Source of the DNA: Candidatus Staskawiczbacteria bacterium RIFOXYD1_FULL_32_13
GTDB taxonomy: Bacteria; Patescibacteriota; Minisyncoccia; Minisyncoccales; Staskawiczbacteraceae
Assembly (NCBI GenBank): GCA_001820485.1
Contig: MHPU01000039.1
Span: 1-29,114, forward strand
Direction: 5' to 3'
Length of the DNA: 29,114 nucleotides
The notes beneath the pieces were generated by a model that saw only the letters and a program-made list of their open reading frames with translations, did not search any database and had not been told where the DNA came from. The translations under genes were made by a program, and so were the position numbers. Each line of letters starts with the position of its first letter. The stretch's first letter is position 1. Shown here one piece after another: positions 1 through 7,513 of the stretch.

Positions 1-1941
1 GAACAATTTAGGAGACTAGCTAAAGAAGCTCAAGATTTAAGAAAAGCTGTGCGCTATGTGAAAAATCCTGCCGAAAGAACGCAGGCAATGTTGGCTTTTA
101 CAGAAAAGAAAAAAGAGTTAGATGAATATTTGTCTTATGGGCCAAGTTTTGAAAAGGCCTACCGAGAATATTTAAGAGCTCAAAACCAATATGTAAAATT
201 TTCTTCTGGAATGGCCGAAGGCACAAAATTGCATTCGTTACTTCATGAACCAACTTTTGGGGACTCTGAGCTAGACGAAAAATTGAGCCGAAAAGAACTG
301 GCAAGATTAGAAGGTGTTATGGGAAAATCTAAAGTAGAAGAGCCAGACATTGAAGAATCTTTAAAGGCATTGGAAACTGTTTTTGATAAAGATAGCAAAG
401 AGTATGAAGAAGCAAAACAGGAGCTTTTGGCTAGAGTTGGTACAGAAAAACCAAAAACTAAAGGGGAAATAAAAGAAAGAGTAAAAGAACTGCAAGAACA
501 ATCAAAAGAGCTTTGGGAAAACCCAATGGTAAGATATTTTTGGCAAAAAAAGGAAATTGATAAAATGCTGGAAGATTTTTCAGAAGGGAAAGATGTGGTG
601 GAAACTCAGTCGGTAATTAAAAGTTTAAACAAACTTAACGAGTGGGAAGGTGAGCACCAAAGAACAACTATTGGTGGAGTTTTGGTAGGGCCTCCAGGAG
701 TTGGAAAAACAACATTGGTAAGGCATTATTTACAGGAAAAAGAAAGGGATTATGTGTATTTAGATTTGTCTGAAGAAGTTACAAGGTATATGCTTTATGG
801 TTCAAAAGCTATTGAGTTTAGAAGTCCAACAGAATATTATCATCAATTGGCAGCAGATTTGGAAGGTTTAGATGAAGCTGGACTTAAGGACTTTGTGGCA
901 GAACATCAAGAAGTTGTAAAAAACACTTTTAAAGTAACTGAAGGTCAATCGGCTGTGGTTTTGGTGGGGCAAATTGTTGAGGAACTAGAAAAAGGAGAAA
1001 AAGCTGTTAAAGACGATCCAGCTCTGTCTAAAAAACTCACACAATTAAAAGGTAAAATGAATGAACTTACGCAAACAGCTTTTAGGCGAGAACTTGCCGG
1101 ACAGTTTGGGCATCTGGCAAGCCGAAATGGCTGGAGAGATGGCGTAATAATTTCTGCGCTTCGCAGAGGCGACAATATAATTTTTGATGAGTTTAACAAA
1201 AATAAAAATTGGAGCCTAATTTATGGCTTAATGACTGCCAAACCCGGAGAAAATTGGTATTTTGCTGACAATGACGAGGAAATAAAAGTTCCGGAAGATT
1301 GGAGAATGTATTTTACAGCCAACATTGGGGCCAAACACGGAGTTTATCCTGTGCCAGAGGCATTTGCTTCCCGTGCAACAGGAAAAACTTTGGAAGTGGG
1401 TTATCCGCCAAGATCTGAAGAAATGAAAGTTGCTTTATGTTCTATGTCTAACCCAGAAGGTGACATTTTAAGATCAAAAGATGACTTGGCAAAATTATAT
1501 ATTTTAGTAAATGAAGTTTTTCCAAAGGTTAGAAAATTTATTGAAGAAAGGAATCAAATAATTCCTATTTCATATAGATTGCTTAGAGATTTAGGCGAAA
1601 AGTTGGTTAGTTATTCGGACCCAAAAACCAAAAAACCAGTTTACCAGCCAACAGGTAAATCTTTTGATGAAGTGCTTTATGAGGTTATGATTGGCAGTTA
1701 CAGCGTGTACGAAGATAAAACAGTTTCAACAGAGATTGCCAATATTTGCACAAGCGTGGGTTTGATGCTGGATGATTCCATAAAAGATAAAATGGAATCT
1801 TGGGTTGGTAAAGAAGAGTTGGAAAGCAGAAAAAAAACCTTTGAAGAGCACAAAGAGGATTTCAAAGAAATTGTCAAAAAGATCCAAGGCATTTCCCGCG
1901 ATGTTTCAGAATTGCCATTACCAGACCAAAAGCAAATTTAA
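1..1941 (+). CDS. MoxR-like AAA ATPase, 5' partial
   Basis: This is a P-loop ATPase of the MoxR/AAA_5 type, a chaperone-like group that usually works with a VWA protein. The frame is open back to base 1, so the true start lies outside the window; an internal GTG at 49 is only the first possible start codon seen. Numbering from that GTG, Walker A is GPPGVGKTT at 214-222, Walker B is IIFDEFNK with D380/E381, and a sensor-1-like Asn is N425 (FTAN), followed by ASR, a possible arginine finger, and ISYRLLRDLGEKL, which fits the sensor-2 region. About 200 charged residues precede Walker A. The Walker A to B distance of about 160 residues is far longer than the roughly 60 usual in MoxR proteins, so a charged helical insertion sits there. 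The last residues, LPLPDQKQI, resemble the PEQKQF tag that ends the following paralogs. The next gene starts 11 bases after its stop, which suggests one operon. The AAA call is firm; the cellular role is not known. Confidence 0.88.
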   Translation, partial: EQFRRLAKEAQDLRKAVRYVKNPAERTQAMLAFTEKKKELDEYLSYGPSFEKAYREYLRAQNQYVKFSSGMAEGTKLHSLLHEPTFGDSELDEKLSRKELARLEGVMGKSKVEEPDIEESLKALETVFDKDSKEYEEAKQELLARVGTEKPKTKGEIKERVKELQEQSKELWENPMVRYFWQKKEIDKMLEDFSEGKDVVETQSVIKSLNKLNEWEGEHQRTTIGGVLVGPPGVGKTTLVRHYLQEKERDYVYLDLSEEVTRYMLYGSKAIEFRSPTEYYHQLAADLEGLDEAGLKDFVAEHQEVVKNTFKVTEGQSAVVLVGQIVEELEKGEKAVKDDPALSKKLTQLKGKMNELTQTAFRRELAGQFGHLASRNGWRDGVIISALRRGDNIIFDEFNKNKNWSLIYGLMTAKPGENWYFADNDEEIKVPEDWRMYFTANIGAKHGVYPVPEAFASRATGKTLEVGYPPRSEEMKVALCSMSNPEGDILRSKDDLAKLYILVNEVFPKVRKFIEERNQIIPISYRLLRDLGEKLVSYSDPKTKKPVYQPTGKSFDEVLYEVMIGSYSVYEDKTVSTEIANICTSVGLMLDDSIKDKMESWVGKEELESRKKTFEEHKEDFKEIVKKIQGISRDVSELPLPDQKQI

Positions 1942-1952
1942 TTTTTACATAC

Positions 1953-2744
1953 ATGCCTAAATTCAATCCAGATTCACAACCAAATATTAATGATCTCATA
2001 ATTGAGGAACCTCAAAAAGAGCAAGAGCCCACAGATGTTTCTTTTGATCCAATCGATATTTTTACAAATACAGATTGGTATACGCTTGAAAATTTGGCAA
2101 AGCGTGGAGATGGCCACGGTGAAGATAGAGATATTATAATGCCAAATTCAGCTCTTGCTATAATTGATAAAGAAAGATTAAATATGGATGATTCGATGGA
2201 AAATAAGATTTTAGAAGGATTAAAGAAATACACAGAAAAAGGGGGTGGATTGCAGTCTATGGCGTGGGCTAGTTATATTTCCCCAGATTTTTTAAAGATT
2301 TCAGACGAAGATTTAAAAAAGGTCGTGGAAAATGGAAATAAAGAGATGGCTGAGGATAAAGAAAGAAATAGTTGGCGACATTTTATTGAGCCAGTGGCAT
2401 GGTTAACGCTTATTGGTCAGCGTCCGGAATTGAGTCAAGAAGACTTTGAAAACATTGAGAAATGTTTAATATCTCAAGATTCCGGAGCATACTTAATTGA
2501 AGTCGGAGCAGCTATGAGTATTATTTATCCCGATTACCCACTTAGATTTTCACAAGAAAAAACAGACAAAATAAAAGCATTTTTGAAAGAATGTGTAGGT
2601 GGAAGATGGGGTGGCGGGGAATGGTATATGTTTTCTGCAATGGCTAAAATTGTGGCAGACAAATGCAGGGAAGTTAATGCCAGAAAACCAAAAGAAGGTC
2701 TTGCCCAAGAAACTCCATCAATGCCCGAGCAAAAAGAGTTTTAA
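1953..2744 (+). CDS. Tagged helical-repeat paralog 1 (divergent)
   Basis: This is the most divergent family member, 263 aa, placed directly after the ATPase. Its N-terminal tag reads MPKFNPDSQPNINDLIIEEP, departing from the IHELA form of the other copies. It ends in SMPEQKEF. The core has helical units visible around W141-F144 (ending in LIGQRPELSQEDF), at 180-200 (AAMSIIYPDYPLRFS) and at W224-F228. The closing unit, AKIVADKCREV, lacks the EITDKGLEI strand-like segment seen in most siblings, and a Gly/Trp-rich patch lies at 216-224. No Shine-Dalgarno sequence is visible; the leader is a short T/A stretch. I do not recognise a known family. Its position next to the ATPase and its divergence could mean it is an old, functionally distinct member. 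Confidence 0.85.
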   Translation: MPKFNPDSQPNINDLIIEEPQKEQEPTDVSFDPIDIFTNTDWYTLENLAKRGDGHGEDRDIIMPNSALAIIDKERLNMDDSMENKILEGLKKYTEKGGGLQSMAWASYISPDFLKISDEDLKKVVENGNKEMAEDKERNSWRHFIEPVAWLTLIGQRPELSQEDFENIEKCLISQDSGAYLIEVGAAMSIIYPDYPLRFSQEKTDKIKAFLKECVGGRWGGGEWYMFSAMAKIVADKCREVNARKPKEGLAQETPSMPEQKEF

Positions 2745-2753
2745 AAAATTACT

Positions 2754-3530
2754 ATGCCAAGATTCAACCTAGATAATTTAAATATACATGAATTAGCAGT
2801 CGAAGAGCCTGAGAAACAAGCCGAGCTACTTTTTGATCCTGAAAAAGATGTATTGCCAGAGGAATGGAAAATGTTTGAAAAAATGGCAAAAGATATGGCT
2901 AATTTAAACAGTGCAGAAACTACGGCGAGAGTAGTTGCTTATTTACGAGTTTTGGGACATCCAGTAGAAATTGATCCATATGCGAGCAATACTGTCTGGC
3001 CAAAAATTATAAAATCAATAAAATTCGACACTTCTTTTTATGGTGGGGCGATAGGTTTTGCTTTTTTGAAACTTGCAGGGCACAGAATATTTGATTTTGA
3101 TAAGAAAAGAATACTCAAATCTTATAAGGAAGTTTGCACTTATGGAGAAGTTAATTCAGTTTTAGCGTTTTCAGCATGGTTGAAAATTTTAGACATAGAA
3201 GCTGAAATTCCAGAAAAATTTACAGGAGATATTGCACAAATTATTAATAATGAGGCAACAGATGAGGCGACTTTGGCAATTGCTAAAATACTTGGTTACG
3301 ACGTTAAATTATCGGCAAAACAAATAAAAAGAGCAAATGGCACAATTGCTAATTATAGAGATGATTATGAAAAAAACGACATGAGGCTTTTGCATTTATA
3401 CTATAATTTAGCTGTTCTCGCCGCAGAAGATGTAGAGATTACAAAAAATGGATTAGAAATTAAAATGCCGGAGCAAAAAGAACCATTACACCTGCGGGCT
3501 CCTGTAATACCAGAGAGCAAGCAATTTTAA
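2754..3530 (+). CDS. Tagged helical-repeat paralog 2
   Basis: A 258-aa member that starts 9 bases after paralog 1. The tag is MPRFNLDNLNIHELAVEEPE. The core carries five hydrophobic helix-turn units marked by YLRVLGHPVEI, FLKLAGHRIFDF, WLKILDIEAEIP, IAKILGYDVKLS and LAVLAAEDVEIT, spaced roughly 40-50 residues apart. Its tail is odd: the sequence MPEQKEPL appears about 20 residues before the end and the true terminus is IPESKQF. The C-terminal tag therefore appears twice, once internally and once in altered form, as if a second tail had been added. No leader Shine-Dalgarno sequence is seen. Function unknown. Confidence 0.87.
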   Translation: MPRFNLDNLNIHELAVEEPEKQAELLFDPEKDVLPEEWKMFEKMAKDMANLNSAETTARVVAYLRVLGHPVEIDPYASNTVWPKIIKSIKFDTSFYGGAIGFAFLKLAGHRIFDFDKKRILKSYKEVCTYGEVNSVLAFSAWLKILDIEAEIPEKFTGDIAQIINNEATDEATLAIAKILGYDVKLSAKQIKRANGTIANYRDDYEKNDMRLLHLYYNLAVLAAEDVEITKNGLEIKMPEQKEPLHLRAPVIPESKQF

Positions 3531-3547
3531 TTCAAAAAAATAAACAA

Positions 3548-4417
3548 ATGAAATTTAATCCAGACAATTTAAACATACACGAACTCGCAGTCGAAGAGCC
3601 AGAGAAAGAGTCTGGTGCAATTTTTGATGTTGAGCGGGATATAACTTTTGATGATCGCGCAAAAATGCATAACAGATTGGAAGAATTGAGAACTGAGAAA
3701 AAGTCTTATCAAGATTTTGCAGATGGAAAACACTATCTTAACTGGGTTGAGTTTGCAAAAGTAGCAGCAGATATGACAGTCATCGGCGAAAAACCCAAGA
3801 TGACACATCATGATTTACTGAAGATTGAAGACGAACTATACTTTAGACGTAGGAAAAAAGATTGGAAAATTTTTACAGGAGTAGCAGTTTTTTTAGCTAA
3901 ATTAGGGCATAAGCCAAATTTACTATCTGAAGACGTTGAAGGTATGAAAAAACAAACAGAAGAATACAGACTTTATGCTAATTCGAGTTATTCGCAATTT
4001 GCAGATATGGTAGAAGCAATGAAATTTTTTGGACAGGACGTGAACATGTCTGATCGCGACTGGGAATTTCTTGAGCAAGGAGTTCGTATGAGTAAACTGG
4101 ATTTTATTGGGAATAATGAAAATAATTTTAATGGCCGTTCTGCTGGCGGATATTTTGCACAAGATATTATTTTAGGCAGAGATCCCAAAGTAACAAAAGA
4201 GGAACTTATTTTGATGAAAAAAGATTTGGACCGTTGCCGAAATATTACCACAGATCATTATAGTGGTTACGAGTTGGCAGAATTGGCCGCGTCTTTGACA
4301 ATAATTACCGCCGAAAAAGTAGAAATTACAGACGATGGTTTAAAAATAACCATGCCCAAAGAAAAAGATGATTTGCATGGCGAGACGCCCGCCATGCCCG
4401 AGCAAAAACAATTTTAA
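3548..4417 (+). CDS. Tagged helical-repeat paralog 3
   Basis: A 289-aa member, one of the longest. The N-terminal tag is canonical (NIHELAVEEPEK) and the last residues are AMPEQKQF. Five units can be followed, starting near W66, W106, Y148, about 200 and about 240, each with a helix that ends in a motif such as VIGEKPKMT, KLGHKPNLLS, FFGQDVNMS or ILGRDPKVT. The final unit has the type A cap (TAEKVEITDDGLKITMPKEK). The last 60 or so bases are nearly the same as those of paralog 7, which suggests gene conversion between them. It starts 17 bases after paralog 2 with an A-rich leader. Confidence 0.88.
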   Translation: MKFNPDNLNIHELAVEEPEKESGAIFDVERDITFDDRAKMHNRLEELRTEKKSYQDFADGKHYLNWVEFAKVAADMTVIGEKPKMTHHDLLKIEDELYFRRRKKDWKIFTGVAVFLAKLGHKPNLLSEDVEGMKKQTEEYRLYANSSYSQFADMVEAMKFFGQDVNMSDRDWEFLEQGVRMSKLDFIGNNENNFNGRSAGGYFAQDIILGRDPKVTKEELILMKKDLDRCRNITTDHYSGYELAELAASLTIITAEKVEITDDGLKITMPKEKDDLHGETPAMPEQKQF

Positions 4418-4435
4418 TAAGAAAACAAAACTATT

Positions 4436-4891
4436 ATGCCTAAATTCAACCCAGATTCACAATTAAATATTCATGAGTTAGCAGTCGAAGAACCAGAAAA
4501 GAAATCTGAATTGCATTTTGATCCGGAGCGGGATATTACCGAGGAAGATTATAAAAAGGCCGAAAAAAGACTAAAGCTTCAAATATTACAAGCAAGAAGG
4601 CCAAGCGATGGCAAATGGGTAAATATTTGCCAACTGGCATCAGAAATAAAATTTCTTGACTCTAAACGAAATTTAGGTATAGAAAAAGAAGATTGGGAAG
4701 GAATGAAAAAAGAATTGAAAGCTGAAATGGAGGGCTGGGGTGCCTACAGTTTTGAAGGTATGGCTGGCGATATGAAGGTTTTAGCCGCAGAAGAAGTAAA
4801 AGTTACTGGCAAAGGACTAGAAATAAATATGAGAAAGACTAAAACCTTAGAATCCGAGACACCACAAATCCCTGAGCAAAAAGAATTTTAA
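4436..4891 (+). CDS. Tagged helical-repeat paralog 4 (minimal form)
   Basis: At 151 aa this is about half the length of its siblings but is intact: full N-terminal tag (MPKFNPDSQLNIHELAVEEP), full C-terminal tag (IPEQKEF) and no frameshift. Only one clear core unit remains, starting at W61 (WVNICQLASEIKFLD), followed by the closing unit from W101 with the type A cap (LAAEEVKVTGKGLEI). It therefore defines the smallest architecture the array tolerates: tag, one repeat, cap, tag. It may have arisen by deletion between repeats of a longer copy. Gap to paralog 3 is 18 bases. Confidence 0.86.
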   Translation: MPKFNPDSQLNIHELAVEEPEKKSELHFDPERDITEEDYKKAEKRLKLQILQARRPSDGKWVNICQLASEIKFLDSKRNLGIEKEDWEGMKKELKAEMEGWGAYSFEGMAGDMKVLAAEEVKVTGKGLEINMRKTKTLESETPQIPEQKEF

Positions 4892-4905
4892 ATATATTTT
4901 TAAAT

Positions 4906-5763
4906 ATGAAATTTAATCCAGAATCACAATTAAATATTCACGAACTAGCAGTGGAAGAACCAGAAAAAGAAAAGCTTAATATACTTTTTGATTTTAAAAG
5001 AGATGTTTTACCACACAAAGAACAAATTTTAAGTTTAATTGAAGATTGTAGAGGATCGAGTTGGATAGATTTTACATTCCTCGCCTCAAGGGCAAAAATT
5101 ATTGGTATTGATGTAAATCTAAAAAACGAAGATGCTGAAAGACTACAAGCCGAGAGAAATTCTTATAAAAATTCGCTATACAGTGCTCAACTATATTTTA
5201 CCCAAATTGCTGCACGTGAAGCAATTCTTGGAACTGATCCAAAATTAAGCAACGAAGAAAAAGGTGAAATTAAAGCCCAAGCAGAAAGATTTAGGAATAG
5301 TAGAACAGCAAAGGAAACATTTTTTGAAGTTGCAGCATATGAAAAAATTTTAGGAATTGATCCTGAACTCAAACAGTTAGACAAAGAAGAATTTTTAAAA
5401 ATATTCACAAGACAAAAAGAAAGTATGCGACAAGGAAGTATATTTAATTGGAAAACTGTAATTGAATTAGCTTCTACTGGAATTGTCTTGGGAATTGACT
5501 CTGATATCACAGAGAAAGAAAAGCAAATTATCAGAATGAGAATGGATCATTGGCTTAAAGAAGAAGAAAAACTAAAGACTGCACAAGGGGCTATTCGTGA
5601 AAATTCAATGCCCACCTTGATAGATTTGCTTTCTCATTTGGCTATTATTTCTGCTGACGAAGTTCGTATACCAAAGGACGGAGGATTAGAATTAATTAAA
5701 CATAATAATAAACAAGATTTACAAACAGAAGCTTCGCAAATACCTGAGCAAAAACAATTTTAA
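4906..5763 (+). CDS. Tagged helical-repeat paralog 5
   Basis: A 285-aa member with a very regular core. The turn motif recurs as IIGIDVNL (about 65), ILGTDPKL (about 107), ILGIDPEL (about 148) and VLGIDSDI (about 194), a period of 41-46 residues, and the closing unit lies near 247. The cap is type B (SADEVRIPKDGGLELI), otherwise found only in paralogs 8, 9 and 11, all beyond the VWA gene. The N-terminal tag is nonetheless of the upstream type (AVEEPEK), so this copy combines an upstream-type front with a downstream-type back, as a recombinant would. The end is IPEQKQF. It begins 14 bases after paralog 4. Confidence 0.88.
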   Translation: MKFNPESQLNIHELAVEEPEKEKLNILFDFKRDVLPHKEQILSLIEDCRGSSWIDFTFLASRAKIIGIDVNLKNEDAERLQAERNSYKNSLYSAQLYFTQIAAREAILGTDPKLSNEEKGEIKAQAERFRNSRTAKETFFEVAAYEKILGIDPELKQLDKEEFLKIFTRQKESMRQGSIFNWKTVIELASTGIVLGIDSDITEKEKQIIRMRMDHWLKEEEKLKTAQGAIRENSMPTLIDLLSHLAIISADEVRIPKDGGLELIKHNNKQDLQTEASQIPEQKQF

Positions 5764-5775
5764 TTATAAAAACAA

Positions 5776-6621
5776 ATGAAATTCAATCCAGATTCACAAT
5801 TAAATATTCATGAGTTAGCAGTCGAAGAACCAGAGAAAAAAGAATCAGGGCTGTCTGTTGATATGCAAAAATATATCGACCATGAAACCTGGAAAAATAT
5901 GAACGATAAATTAGAATCATTTAGAAATAATAACAATTGGAATCGCTTTATCCAACTTGGCATGAATATGAAAATTATTGACCCAGACATAGATTTTGGC
6001 ATTGATGATTTAGCTATTACTAGTATTAAAGATTATCTAGAGTTCCAACGAATCCAGAGCTTAAATCAGGACAATTGGAGTGGATTTAATTTATTATCGT
6101 TAGGAACTAAAATTATTGATCCGGCAATAGATATTCATATTGGTGTACCAGCACAACAATATTTGAGGAATGAATTAAAATCTTTCCGAGACGTTGGCAA
6201 TTGGGGCGCTTTTGCAAGAACAGCCATAGAAATGCAAATTTTTGATGCTAAAGCTGACATTGGTATTGATGACAAGGCTACGAATGGAATGACGCACAAG
6301 CTTGAGGCTTATCGAAAACGTGGAGAGTGGTTTTCCTTTATCTCGTTGGCTTCAGATATAAAAATTCTTGGCATTAATACAGATATTAAACTAGATGAGT
6401 TAGAAGCTAAACAAGGTATAAAAAATCAATTAGAACAATCTAAAAATTACGGCATAAAACATGGTGATTGGAATGATTTTGGTAGATTCGTTAGAGATAT
6501 AAAAATTCTTATTGCGGAAAAAGCAGAAATCACAGATAAAGGATTAGAAATTACAATGCCAAAAGAAAAAGAAAGTTTACAAAGTGATGTGCCCGCGATA
6601 CCCGAGCAAAAACAATTTTAA
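5776..6621 (+). CDS. Tagged helical-repeat paralog 6
   Basis: The clearest example of the repeat unit, 281 aa. Each unit begins with W-x-x-F: W55, W101, W143, W185 and W232, periods 46, 42, 42 and 47. Within a unit the order is W-x-x-F, a helix with a small residue, then MKIIDP or IKILG, then I/F-G-I-D and a second helix ending in L-x-x-F/Y-R. This looks like an alpha-solenoid. The cap is type A and the tail is IPEQKQF. The junction after its stop (38 bp from 6604) is identical to the one after paralog 7. Gap to paralog 5 is 12 bases. I know of no named family with this unit. Confidence 0.88.
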   Translation: MKFNPDSQLNIHELAVEEPEKKESGLSVDMQKYIDHETWKNMNDKLESFRNNNNWNRFIQLGMNMKIIDPDIDFGIDDLAITSIKDYLEFQRIQSLNQDNWSGFNLLSLGTKIIDPAIDIHIGVPAQQYLRNELKSFRDVGNWGAFARTAIEMQIFDAKADIGIDDKATNGMTHKLEAYRKRGEWFSFISLASDIKILGINTDIKLDELEAKQGIKNQLEQSKNYGIKHGDWNDFGRFVRDIKILIAEKAEITDKGLEITMPKEKESLQSDVPAIPEQKQF

Positions 6622-6641
6622 AATGTTAAGATAAAATTAAA
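6604..6641 (+). repeat. Direct repeat at gene junction, copy 1
   Basis: A 38-bp stretch covering the last codons and stop of paralog 6 plus the following spacer is identical to 7464-7501, after paralog 7. The conserved spacer is not needed to encode the tag, so identity here shows recent duplication or recombination of the gene ends. Confidence 0.9.
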
Positions 6642-6644
6642 CAA

Positions 6645-7481
6645 ATGAAATTTAATCCCGATAATTTAAATATACATGAGTTGGCAACCCAAGAGCCAAA
6701 AAGGGCGTCTGTAGTTTTTGATCCTGAAAGAGAATTATTTGAAGGTGATTGGGACATCATAAAAGAAAGGCTGGAAGATTGCCAAGACAGAGGACAGACA
6801 GTTGATTATGCGGAATCCCTTTCGTATGCCTCTATCGCATTTCCTGAAATTTTTGAGAAAGAGGCTAATCACAAAATGTTCGGCATCTTATCTGATGGAT
6901 GCCAAAGTGACTATGTAGCAGCTCGTTTTGCAATGCTCAGTTATGCAAAAATATGTTTTCCCCAGGATTATCAAGATAATAATTTGAACGAATTGGCAGA
7001 AAAAAAATGGATAGAGTACAAAACAGGAATTGCAGAACATAAACAAGACGGCGATTTTCACAATCTCTGCCCATCCTTGCTTAAGGCCAAGATTATTTTT
7101 CCGGACAAATTTAACGAATTAGGAATTGAAGAGCAAACATATGAAGGAATGAGGCAATACTTAATGTCAAATTTTTCAAAAGATAACGATACCAGCTATA
7201 AATATTACGCTCAATTTTTAGGGAGCATGAGAATTATATTTCCTGAAAAATTCAGCGAGTTTTCTCCCGGAGAAGAAGATTGGAATAAAATGAGAGAAAC
7301 ACTTGAAAATGCAAGAACTGCTGGTGAAAACTGGGGATTTCCTTTGCTCGCCGGAAATTTAAAAATTTTAGCAGCCGAAAAAGTAGAGATTACAGATAAA
7401 GGTTTAAAAATAACCATGCCCAAAGAAAAAGAAAGTTTGCAAGGCGAGACGCCAGTCATGCCGGAGCAAAAACAATTTTAA
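6645..7481 (+). CDS. Tagged helical-repeat paralog 7 (FPE subtype)
   Basis: A 278-aa member that precedes the VWA gene. The N-terminal tag is altered to NIHELATQEPKR, the only copy with this form. Its repeat motif also differs: instead of IID or ILG the turn reads SIAFPEIF (about 63), KICFPQDY (about 102), IIFPDKF (about 150) and IIFPEKF (about 197), still with a period near 46. The type A cap (AAEKVEITDKGLKITMPK) and tail (MPEQKQF) are standard and nearly identical in bases to those of paralog 3. A sequence-distinct core with standard ends supports modular exchange. The 23-base gap after paralog 6 contains the repeated junction sequence. Confidence 0.87.
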   Translation: MKFNPDNLNIHELATQEPKRASVVFDPERELFEGDWDIIKERLEDCQDRGQTVDYAESLSYASIAFPEIFEKEANHKMFGILSDGCQSDYVAARFAMLSYAKICFPQDYQDNNLNELAEKKWIEYKTGIAEHKQDGDFHNLCPSLLKAKIIFPDKFNELGIEEQTYEGMRQYLMSNFSKDNDTSYKYYAQFLGSMRIIFPEKFSEFSPGEEDWNKMRETLENARTAGENWGFPLLAGNLKILAAEKVEITDKGLKITMPKEKESLQGETPVMPEQKQF

Positions 7482-7501
7482 AATGTTAAGATAAAATTAA
7501 A
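7464..7501 (+). repeat. Direct repeat at gene junction, copy 2
   Basis: Identical over 38 bp to 6604-6641. It covers the end of paralog 7 and most of the spacer before the VWA gene. The sequences diverge right after it, where one leads to another paralog and the other to the VWA start. Confidence 0.9.
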
Positions 7502-7513
7502 TCAAAAAATATT

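Noticed and set aside
49..1941. GTG at 49 as the true ATPase start
   Set aside because: The same frame is open back to base 1 with coding-like residues, so the gene is cut by the window.
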